DNA of 64,000 bases from positions 1,178,001 through 1,242,000 of the forward strand of contig OZ020254.1 of NCBI GenBank assembly GCA_963971285.1, read 5' to 3'. This DNA is from Astropecten irregularis. Its lineage: Eukaryota > Echinodermata > Asteroidea > Paxillosida > Astropectinidae. Below are positions 48,401 through 57,003 of this stretch, one piece after another. Below the pieces are notes generated by a model that saw nothing but the letters and a program-made list of their open reading frames with translations, made no database searches and was not told the DNA's origin. Made by a program: the position numbers and the translations under genes. The number at the start of each line of letters is the position of its first letter. Positions within the stretch are counted from its first letter, which is position 1.

Positions 48401-51400
48401 ACTAATCTAACTGTGCAGGTACAAGCTGCAGGGACTATTGCATAACAATTCTTTGCAATTCACTGATGCTTCACACAGGTAATTGACCTTTTCTGTCATT
48501 TTATACAGCAGAGGAAAGCATACTGCAGCCATTAGGAACTATTACCGAGCAAATTTTTCAGCAGAACTTACTTCCAAGTGTAGCAGGACAAGACTCCATC
48601 CTGGGCACCGCAGGTCAGCACTGACTGAGCATCAGTAGATAGGCACACCTGCTGGACTCCACCAGTGCTGAAGCTGTGGGCTGGTACAATGATCGGCCGG
48701 TCCAGCGCCCCGACACCCCGGACCAGGACTCGCCCGTCCGGACTGGCTGACACCAACCACTTCTGATGGTGGGATATGGCCAAGGTGCCTCCCGGGAGGT
48801 CGTGACCGGGGAACTCACCCTGGGGCTGAAGGTAGGAGGCCTTGTTGTTGGCCTGGTAACAGAAGGTTAGACAGAGAATTATGAATTATAAGAAATATTA
48901 AATACTGACATTATGGGCCTTTTCGAAACAGAGACTCGGGCTCAGGCTCAGGTACCATTTCATGTATCCATTCTAAAATGACAGATATCAAAATAGAGGC
49001 TTTTGGCTGTGGTTCGAAAATAGATTCTCTGGTTTGTAAAGGAAAACAGAGCTTCAGCTTCAAAGAAAAATCTGCATAGTGATGGGTACCACCATTTCTC
49101 ATATGAAAATATTGGAAATATGTCATTTTGTTTCCACAAAGGAACCAACAATAGCTCAGTTTTTCAAGGCTCACAAATACTCACCTTCTTAGGCGCTTCT
49201 TCTGGGAGAACAATCTTGTGAAGCTGCTTAGTGTCGTAGGCCATGGTGAAGAACACTCCCCCTGTAGTCAGGGCAGCACCGATGGACGGAACAGAGAAGT
49301 TCAGATTGATCTTGTTGATGCCGTCCTCTTTGAAATCGCACTTGGCGCTGGCTAGGAAACTCTCAATGTCTGCGGACATACAGAAAAACCAACATTCTTG
49401 TATGCACACTTAAATACTATAGTGACTGATTTTTCAATTCATATGCATGTAACTCTGCATGCTAATAATTCCGTACAGAACTTAAAAATTCAGTTTCGAG
49501 CCTCTGACACATCTCTTTCTTTGACTATTCTTCCACTTTACTGAACATTGTGGAAAAAACAAACTGGTATACTTATTCATAATATTCGGAGGACAAAAAA
49601 AATAAATAAAATGGTTCTGAAATTTGATAAAGGCTATGTCAGTAGGGTGTAATTTTGATGTAAGATCCATGTTTCTTTCAGACAAAAACTGTATGACCTC
49701 TGAACCTACTTTCACCCAGGTCATTCGGGAGGTCAAACTGGCTGCACTTGTTGGCCCCGGTGGTCACATCAGGGGTGGTGTTGGACGTTACCAGGACCTT
49801 GACCGGTCCGTGCTTCTCAGAGGTGTTGGTGGAAATGGTCAGCACGAGGCCCTCAATAGCTGTAATAAGGAACAGAAGGTTGGACAGATTAATATTGCTG
49901 GGTGAGCCTGTCAGGAGATTAGTTAAATTTACAGTACAGTATTGGTAACATACCCAAACAGAAATGTTCACAGATTTACGTATAACTTTCAGGGTATGAA
50001 GTGGTGCTGGTAGAAACATACCGTTAAAATATTTCCATCTTAAATGCTGTATTTATCTAGAAATAAGTTAAACAAAGACCGCAAACAGTTTTGATCTCAG
50101 GATAAGATCAAAACCATTCTTTATGTTTTATAAGAAAAATTGAGTCGGGTTTTCACTATTTTCTTGTGACTCAGATGTCCAATTGAGCTCAAATTTTCAC
50201 AGGTTTATTATCTCATGCACATATTGAATCAGACAAAGTGTGAGTGCTGTTCTGTGACTTTTACCAATCATGTATTATATCTTTAAGTTATTGGTGGGAG
50301 AATTAGGGGTACCAATCAGACTCTGTTTTCTTTCTTTACTCTTATCTGCTAAGATCTACTTACGAGTCTGGCCCAGAATCTTATATCCAGACGACGGACG
50401 AGCGTCCACCACAAAGACATGACCATCATCGGCCCCTGTAAAGAGGTACCTCCCTTCCTCATCATACACTAGCTGCTGGACGGGGGTCTGGTGGATATGA
50501 AGCCGCTGGACGATGCGAGGATTCTCCAGGTTGGTCAAGTCCAACATGAAGATGTGCCCGGTAACAGTTCCCACGGCGACCGAGTGGGATGAGGGACTAC
50601 TTGCAAGGCACAGTGCCTATTATGAGACAGAAAAAATTTTACATTTACAACTCTGCATTTTAATTTTTATGCTTAAAAAGAAACTGGCCTCAAATTCTTC
50701 ACTTTAATGGTATGAGAACTTGAGAAGGCCATGTGATTGGATGGGCCCTGACTTTTTGATTTCACGAAGCATTAAGATTATAATCTTAACGTGTGAATTG
50801 ATCTCAATTGCTAAGCAAGGTGTGATGTCACAATGTGAATTACTGTGGTGATTTCCACAACTCATCTAAAGATATATAAATGTTTTTGCGAAATCCAGAC
50901 CTGGGGACGATTTCACCAAACCCATCGTAACTTACTATCAATCATAGGACTTTAATGCAATGCAGCACTATGTAGAATATGGTTATCCTTCGTAACTCGA
51001 GTTATGATTGATCGTAGGGCTTCGTGAGATCGACACCAAGAAGGAAGGTATTGGCAGACAGTAACATCACATGACAATAAGGTGAGAATCAGGAGATATA
51101 CTCACAGGCTTGTTCAGGGGTAGACTGCAGGCTAGCTTGTTGTCCTCCATACTCCAAACTTGAACCTCTCCATTCTCCCTCACAGACTGAAAAGAACAGG
51201 AAAAAAACAGTCCAAAGTTTCACCTTGAAACTACACAGCATTGTCTGAATACATAGCTCATCAAAAAGGGTCTATAGATAGTTCGCGTGAAGATATATGC
51301 AAGGATCCGCCACTTTGCACAACGGATGAGCAGAAAATCTTTTGTGACTCCATTTCCAATCAATTTCAGCTAAATGATAGCACTAACTGACCATAAAGTG

Positions 51401-54400
51401 AGAAACAATGCTAATGTCAGATATCCTATTAGAATATGGTGAACGTTGTCTAATCATATGTATTAGACCATTATTCTCCATTGTAGAAAGCTTTAAAGGG
51501 TAGCTTTCTTAATACTAAAGATTCAGGCAGTGAGAAATTTAGTTTTGTATGTTGTAAAAAAAAGTTGCTTAGCAGCCTCTTTTTGCAAGTTATCTCTCCT
51601 GTCCTGTTACAGGCACCTTTGTGTATAGATACCAGTTCTGAGTAAAGTTTGGCTTAATAAATAAAACGACTTGTCACTTGGCCTACATTTCCGGGTATCT
51701 GGCTTCTTTCTAATGTCATTTGACTGTGTAGGAATGGTGGCAGCAGTGGGATACCACAGCCATAGCCACAGCCACAGAATGAATCCTGACTCATTGACTC
51801 ATGTACACATGAGTCAGGATGTATAATAGTATGTGTTTTTCCTTTTCCAATATTTGAGTGCCTTACCACGCAGTGTTGTGTACCAGGAGCCATCATAGCC
51901 ACTGAAACAAAGTTGCCATTGTGAGTATCAATCAGTACATCGGCTGTGCCTGGGTCATTGTGGTCGTACAGATGGATACAGCCCTGATGGAGAAGCACAG
52001 GAGGAAATATTAAGTGAAAGCAACAAATTGAACAAGTTTTAGTAAGTAGTCATTGTACGATATTATCAATTGATTACATGCAAATCTATTTGCCGATCTT
52101 CAAGTTCAAGCCCTAAGCACCAAGGCAATAACCTGGGACACCTGGGGCACATAGAAAATTGCCTCTACTACTGTATTGAAGTTTAAGCCCCTAGCAGCAT
52201 GGTAATAACCAATTACCATGATGACAGACAGGCAATTACTTCAGGCAATGAGCACCAAGACAATGACCAGGAACAGCAAGCCCAATAAACAAACTCTGCC
52301 GTGAGAAGATCTGAAGAACATTTCCAAATGTTTTAAACGTAATCATTATTTTTATGCTTCGTTTTTATCAGTCTGAAGGTTACCTTTGGGCTGCCGATGG
52401 CAAGCTTGCTGTAGCTTGGAGACCAAGACAGCGACGAGATGGCTGCCCCACTGTCCCAGCTATCAGACACCTGAACCACTCCATGAGCCACATCAAGGCA
52501 GCGTAAGATGCCATCGTCACCTCCGGCAAACAGACCCTCCCGATGCAATGCCAGACTACCCAGGGTACCCTCCTTGATGGCCAAACTCTTGGCTGGTAGC
52601 GTGATTTCTTCCCCTGGAGAGAAAAGAGAAAGATGAACATCAGCGCTACAGTTAAGATGTGTTCAGCAATGGGTCAACACTGTCTAGGATATGGACATGA
52701 CAGAAGAAGAAGCACAACAGTTTGTAGGTCTGTCCTTTAAGATGGCCTTAATTTCGGGACATATTTTATGAACTGACGAAAGGCGAAACCGATTTCTCAA
52801 CACTGGTCTAAATGGGTGAGGGGAAGTAGTCTGGATTTTCATGCTGAGAATATTTAGAATGAACAGGATAATCAGTGACCCTACCGTCAGGAAGAGTCGA
52901 CTTCTTCAGACCATCAGCTGACCCTGCCTTCGCCATCTTCCCATCTGGGTTGTGCAACATGCTGACTGCGTGAGTCTCCGTATTATACTTCAACAGCTGA
53001 CCTCCCGCGCACCCGCAGAAGATGTCGCCCGTTGTGGTCCAGCACAGGGATGCCGGGGCCACCTTCCTGCGGTTCTCGTCAAAGTTGGCGTCAAAGTCCT
53101 CGGCCGGTTCCCCGACGAGTCCAGCGACGGCAGACTTTTCAGTGTTGATGTTGAAGGGTCCTGACTGGGCGGCAGGGGGAATCTCTGGCAGATCCGCGGG
53201 TGTCTTGGGGGAGGACTGTGTCTCGTCGCAGTAGGGGAGTCTGGATTTTCTGTGAAGCAACATTTGTCCGGAAAATTGGAAGAAAAGTAATGAATACCCA
53301 TAAACTACACATTATTTCCAAAGCATTTTAGCCTTCGATAAATATCCTGCTAGGATCAAAATGCTTAAGGCCCTCCTGATTACAAGCATTTGATATATTT
53401 CAGGTCAATTTTGTTTTGGCTGATGAGCAATTTGCAGCAGTTTATTACCTTTTTTTTTACCTATTTATTATTTCCAAGGCAGGGAATGGCCACAAACTTT
53501 TCATGGCCCTAAATTTTAGGGCAATACGTTGATAATCTGCTGGAATTCAGTTTTTTACAAACTTTCAGATTTGGTTTTTGAGTAACAAATCTGAATACAA
53601 TTGGTCATGTATAACCTACATGATTAATCGCTCAGAAGCTTTTACCTTGGGACAAGAGAATAGAGCTTGTCAGCTTGCTCAATGGTCCAGACGGTCAGCT
53701 GCTTCGGGCCGATGACAGTAAGCTTGTGCCAGTCCATAGGGTTGAAGGATATGTGGCTAGCCTGTAGACCCCACATTGACTGACTGCAGAGCAATGAGCC
53801 TGTCTCCCAATCCCTATACAGAGAGAAGGTAGAGGAAGAAGAACATGGATTACCTTAGAGGGGAGTTAGGCAGATGCAGCTGTAGTTTTCTTTCCTTCCA
53901 AAACCGTCAAAACAAGTTCCAGGTAGAAAATTCTGAATGTACTATCCCACTACCAGTTTCTTTCTTCATCCAAACTGAATTGTCTTAATAGACCTCAAGC
54001 GCATGACATTGTTTGATTCCGTTTGAACAAGGCTCTCTCAACTCCAGGGCTGGATTTCTTTAAACACTAAGATTAATCTTAAGATGAGTTGTCAGTTATT
54101 TCCATAGTGATTTGTATTGTGACATCACATGTTGCCTAGCAATTAAGATGAATTCACACTTAAGATCCATCTTAGTGCTTTATGAAATCGGCCACAGGTC
54201 AAACGACGCTTAGCCCACCCTGAGCACCCATCTGCCAAACTGAGTGTTTTGCATAGATTTGTCATGATTTTATCTCTAAGACAGCAGTGACTTCAATGCA
54301 CATGGTCAGCCTTCACAAATCAATTTCAGAAATTTTGACTTGTGAAATGGTTTTTCCCATTGCCACCAACAAAATAGATCTATGATGTAGCATCATTTCA

Positions 54401-56613
54401 TCCAGGTTTTCAGTCCCAATCTAGTTTTCCTCAAATATTTGAATGGACATCCACCTCTCCTTGCAAGTGAAACAGCAATAAAGAGAACTACTGACATATT
54501 ACCAGGAACCTCCATGGAAGCCAGGGGCTCTTGGAAATCTCTACAACTGCACACAATGACTGGAATGACTTACCAAAGTGTCAGCTTGAAATCTGGAATA
54601 GCAGAGCAGCTTGCCAGATACTGATGGGTATGAGAGAAGGCCAGGGCACTGTACTCCAGTTTGGTTCCACCTGCCGATCACAACAAAATTGAAGTCATAC
54701 AGGGATGGCCTACTGACAATTTATTATCTTTTGGGAATATCTTGTTCAGATAAATGTAAGGAGATATAGAAGTTAAAGTTAAATAACCAAAACCAAGTTG
54801 GTAAGATTTGAAATTAATTCCCTTTTGCTAGTGGAGGGTGAATTCTGTATTATATGAATGCTTTTGTAACATTGGTTTAGTTCACAGGCAAATAAAATCG
54901 GAAGAAATTACCTTTTCTTTCACAACCTTTTTTAATAGTCATTCATTTTCTCCAGAAACTAATGACATTAAAATTTTTATTTCCTTTTCTTGTTTTCAAA
55001 AGAACAAAGACAATGTAAACATGACATAGCATCGTTTCACTGAATTTTAAGGGTGCAACATTTCTTTGATAACAATCAGGTTCTGACAAAGGGTATGCAC
55101 AAATCAGGAGCCAATTTCATGAAACTGCCCAGCCTGAAGAAAAAAAATGCTAAGCAAGATAAACTTCTTGCTTGGCAAAACAAAACAGATTTCCACACTA
55201 AGCAAAAACATTAAAGTTTAGTTCTTGTCACAAGAACTACATCATGAGTGGTTTTGCTAGCAACCTACTTTCTTACAAGTTACAGTTATTTGTGCCAAAC
55301 AATATTTCTGTGCACGGCACTTTTACCAAAATCTGGACGTCAGACAACTTTACTAACCTTGGCAGACGGCCTTCTGAGTAAACCCAGGGTATGAGTAGAC
55401 AAAGATCCTGGGATCAAGACACATCTCGGAGAAGGCCACTAGGTGCATGCTTCCACTGACGGTGAAAGCTCCCACGCCTTCACCAGGCGAGGGATGGATG
55501 GACTCGCGCTGGGTGCTGACGTCGATGAACTTGATCCCGTTGCCACAGACATGGCACAGGGTGTTGCGGTTGATGAATAAGGCATCTGAGCCATTGTACC
55601 CTTGGGCCCACCTGTTCAATGTGAATGAAGAATTACTGTTAAATTGAGGGAAATGGGGTGAAAATAACTGTACTCCCAAATTAAATAAAGGGAGTAGGCC
55701 CTACTGACAAATAAAAAAATGAATCACACTTAATATTTCAAAGAATAATTTCAAATTTGTTTTTGGCAGTGCGAGTGTAGGCCTATATTTTGCCAGCACC
55801 GGCATTCTTCCGGCAAATGCTATTTTGCCGTTCCCTTTATTCTGAAGTTTAATAGGCCCTACTCTGATTGGCCAATTTGCAGTAGGCCTAGGCCTAACAG
55901 TAAGTTGCAGTTAGTCAGACCCTAGGTCTGTCATGGGGACTAGACCTGAGGTCCCAGTCCCCATGACAGTCAGACCAAGGGTTATGATCATCGCAATTAA
56001 CAAGCCCAGGCCTACATTACATTATAGTATACACCAGCCTCCAGCAAAATAACATTTTATTTAATGATAGAAGGTTGACATGACGTAGGGCCTACCAAGA
56101 ATTGGCCAATCATAATTAAGAATGACAGTGCCGGCAAAATATTTAACGTTACACTTCCTTGGAGTAATTGCAGAAAACCCTGCCACTCAATTCTCCCTCA
56201 TTGAACCTGTGTTCAAATGTCGTTCTTGACCACTCATAATTTATGTTTATGCACTGGGATTTTGAGTGGCGGGGTATTCTGCAATTGAGCCCACTTAGCC
56301 ACTTTGTTGGCTTTGTTTTTACTAACGATTAACATAACACTTGACTTTGTGACTATGCACAGACTTTGTTTATATGTGTATCTACTCATACTTAAAACTA
56401 AAGTAACAAACAGACAACACACTACGCACTGTCCACTATCCCCTGTCCAGTGTGCACTGTCACTGGGTTTGCTTAAAATTCTTTGAGCACCACGGCAAAG
56501 GCCAAAGCAAACGAACTGGCACTGACATGATTTGTTTATAATTTACCCACACTACTACGATTTTGCAAAATCTGTTATACTTACGCTAGATCCAGAGACC
56601 CAATATTATCCAT
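36409..56613 (-). CDS. CFAP43: CFAP43, cilia- and flagella-associated WD40/coiled-coil protein
   Basis: A 33-exon gene encoding 1701 residues (human protein about 1665). All 32 introns have GT/AG signals and compatible phases. In the family, CFAP43 pairs with CFAP44 in the tether/tether-head complex that holds the I1 inner dynein motor heads to the doublet microtubule, in the axoneme of cilia and sperm flagella. Diagnostic stretches seen: [16 protein letters not shown] and VYSYPGFTQ near the N-terminus; [33 protein letters not shown] and [69 protein letters not shown] and [16 protein letters not shown] at the C-terminus. The start codon is in a tiny 29-base exon at 56585-56613, a splice prediction with correct phase. 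No frameshift or premature stop is present. It is divergent to STARD7. Confidence 0.96.
36893..37053. repeat. Family G fold-back in CFAP43 intron 32
   Basis: GGGGCCGATTTCACTAACGC at the left mirrors GGGTTAGTGAAATCAGCCCC at the right. Inner arms TCGCTAAAGCC and GGCTTTAGCGA pair, as do TGGAAAATCG/CAGTTTTCCA. About 160 bp. Confidence 0.8.
37531..37740. repeat. Family B element in CFAP43 intron 31
   Basis: TTGAGGCTAGGCTTGAGATT at the left mirrors CTAGCCTCAAGCCTGG at the right, followed by TTTCATAAAGGCCC. It is the most complete B copy in the window. Confidence 0.8.
38170..38360 (-). repeat. Family H repeat in CFAP43 intron 30
   Basis: GTTAGGAGGGCCTGACGCG, TTTCGATCCCAGCAGGATC, and a later AAAGATCCTGCGAGGACC. 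On its left the copy carries the AATAAACTGCTGCAAAG tail seen inverted at 39440, 53440 and 60350. Confidence 0.7.
39272..39450 (+). repeat. Family H repeat in CFAP43 intron 28
   Basis: Two inverted halves (GGAGTTAGGAAGGCCTGAC and GTCAGGCC-like CAGGCCCTCCTAACTCC) surround a GGATCTTCAT...AAGATCC centre, then GCAGCAGTTTATTACTTG. This shows the element is itself a fold-back with a tail. Confidence 0.7.
40097..40305. repeat. Family D element in CFAP43 intron 27
   Basis: AAAGGCGCCTTTCCATATG at the left and CATATGGAAAGATGCCTTAA at the right, same interior as the copy at 26553 with about 15 bases fewer. Confidence 0.85.
41325..41445. repeat. Family N2 repeat in CFAP43 intron 25
   Basis: TGTCTGAAACGGGCTTCAAG, TTACGACTAGATC and CTAGCTCTAGACAACAGATT recur at 60948-61075. 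Inverted CTAG-rich arms suggest a MITE. It ends about 8 bases from the exon 25 donor. Confidence 0.7.
42409..42478 (-). repeat. tRNA-derived SINE head in CFAP43 intron 22
   Basis: On the minus strand CAGCTCAGTTGATGGAGC (A box) is followed by GCAGGTTCGAATCCCACTC (B box). The anticodon arm is poorly paired. SINE rather than tRNA. Confidence 0.7.
43254..43382. repeat. Family F element, complete, in CFAP43 intron 21
   Basis: CTGGGGTCGAATTCACCAAG at the left mirrors TTGGTGAAATCGACCCCAG at the right; 129 bp. The inner arms AATCGATTGTAACT and ACGATTGATAGTAAGTT also pair. This is the best-preserved copy of family F. Confidence 0.85.
43745..43900 (+). repeat. Family C element, left fragment
   Basis: TTAAAGGTACAGTACAGAAT through CCAGAAATTAGTCAAACAAAGG, then abrupt loss of the family sequence. 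It lies 29 bases upstream of CFAP43 exon 21. Confidence 0.8.
43972..44035 (-). repeat. tRNA-derived SINE fragment in CFAP43 intron 20
   Basis: On the minus strand GCTGGGTAGGACATCTGCAC is followed by GCTGGTTCGAATCCTGC. Part of the D arm is lost. Confidence 0.55.
45327..45437 (+). repeat. Family F fragment in CFAP43 intron 17
   Basis: AGGACTTATGATGCATTGC, GCCCTACGTAGGATACGATG and AAGTCGAGTGATGATAGATC match the copy at 15395. Ends missing. Confidence 0.6.
47238..47459. repeat. Family E element in CFAP43 intron 14
   Basis: GGGGCCCATTTGCTAACCATG at the left, AAGCAGGGCTGTGAAATTGG then CCC at the right; interior CAACAGCCAAACAACAATCAC as in the copies at 61354, 62253 and 63732. Confidence 0.8.
48913..49080 (-). 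repeat. Family A element, truncated, in CFAP43 intron 11
   Basis: GGGCCTTTTCGAAACAGAGAC and a hexamer arm lead into the core (AAATAGAGGCTTTTGGCTG, GCTTCAGCTTCAAAG). The distal arm is replaced by unrelated DNA. Confidence 0.75.
49921..50288 (+). repeat. Family C element, long form, in CFAP43 intron 9
   Basis: TTACAGTACAGTATTGGTAA to CAATCATGTATTATATC TTTAA, about 365 bp, with all main-subfamily landmarks. It ends about 75 bases below the exon 9 donor. Confidence 0.85.
50741..50893 (-). repeat. Family G2 element in CFAP43 intron 8
   Basis: On the minus strand: CTGGATTTCGCAAAAACA, ATGAGTTGTGGAAATCACC, TGACATCACACCTTGC, ATCTTAATGCTTCGTGAAAT. It matches the copy at 54045-54195. The right edge abuts a family F element. 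Confidence 0.7.
50893..51045 (+). repeat. Family F element abutting a G2 element
   Basis: CTGGGGACGATTTCACCAAAC at the left, GATTGATCGTAGGGCTTC and GAGATCGACACC at the right. The shared CTGGGG makes the exact junction with the G2 element ambiguous. Confidence 0.75.
53327..53455 (+). repeat. Family H repeat in CFAP43 intron 4
   Basis: TATCCTGCTAGGATCAAAAT, AAGGCCCTCCTGATTACAAG and the tail TTTGCAGCAGTTTATTACC. Confidence 0.7.
54045..54195 (+). repeat. Family G2 element in CFAP43 intron 3
   Basis: GGGCTGGATTTCTTTAAACAC at the left, CTTAGTGCTTTATGAAATCG at the right. Inner arms AAGATTAATCTTAAGAT and TTAAGATCCATCTTAG pair. Confidence 0.75.
55786..56143. repeat. Family W fold-back in CFAP43 intron 1
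   Basis: ATATTTTGCCAGCACCGGCA at the left mirrors TGCCGGCAAAATAT at the right, with the pairing continuing through CATTC/GAATG. In its centre a strong hairpin at 55915-55979 pairs GTCTGTCATGGGGACT with AGTCCCCATGACAG. No second copy in the window. Confidence 0.7.
56161..56292. repeat. Family U element in CFAP43 intron 1
   Basis: GGAGTAATTGCAGAAAACCC then TGCCACTCA at the left mirrors TGAGTGGCGGGGTATTCTGC at the right; about 130 bp. A second copy is at 58284-58408. Confidence 0.85.
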
Positions 56614-57003
56614 ATCAACCAAATAATCAAGAGTACACGAGGTAAATATATTTCAATTGAGCACAACTTAAGAAATAAACAATAATTTAGCTTTTTCTGT
56701 CATGAGAATCGACATTCCCAACTTTTGTAAAGTTCACATCCATTTTACGTGCGTTCCCTGTTGCCAGGACATTAACTGGTACTTTGTATAGGTGTTGCAA
56801 CAAATTCTGATTCTGTTTACCAGTTATTGGTATGTACTAAATTACATCTACTCCAATGTGCACACTGCAGATAGTGAGATTTAGTGAGTAAAGTTCACGT
56901 GAAGATGGCGAACGTGACGATTTCATAACTTTCCGCTCGATCTTGCCTCTGCTATTTCGAAGGAAAATCGTCAGGTTTTCTGCGAGAAAAAGCATCGTGA
57001 ACA
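56614..57003. promoter_or_regulatory. Divergent promoter region between CFAP43 and STARD7
   Basis: 390 bases separate the two start codons. AAGATGGCG at 56902-56910 is a YY1-type core typical of housekeeping initiation regions and points toward STARD7. The ATG in it would open a seven-codon upstream ORF. On the CFAP43 side, GTTGCC at 56760-56765 and GTTGCAAC near 56793 resemble halves of the RFX X-box of ciliary genes, but neither is a full consensus match. No TATA box is evident. No MITE interrupts this interval, although family U copies lie on both sides. Confidence 0.6.

Larger units (their letters stand above)
48572..56613 (-). other. CFAP43: CFAP43 exons 1-12: WD40 half (residues 1-734)
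   Basis: Coding exons in transcript order: 56585-56613, 55358-55611, 54574-54670, 53646-53813, 52885-53249, 52384-52613, 51867-51983, 51106-51186, 50364-50616, 49716-49859, 49185-49369, 48572-48852. The translation shows irregular WD40 blades, for example DWETGSLL...[14 protein letters not shown]...[23 protein letters not shown]...[16 protein letters not shown], and [13 protein letters not shown]...[24 protein letters not shown]. Two beta-propellers are usual for the family. Exon 5 contains a Ser/Pro-rich linker ([17 protein letters not shown]) before the AGLVG motif. Exon 1 is too short for homology and rests on phase and donor alone. Confidence 0.9.

Noticed and set aside
48122-48445. Plus-strand frames opposite CFAP43 exons 12, 13 and others
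   Set aside because: Antisense shadows of well-supported minus-strand coding exons.
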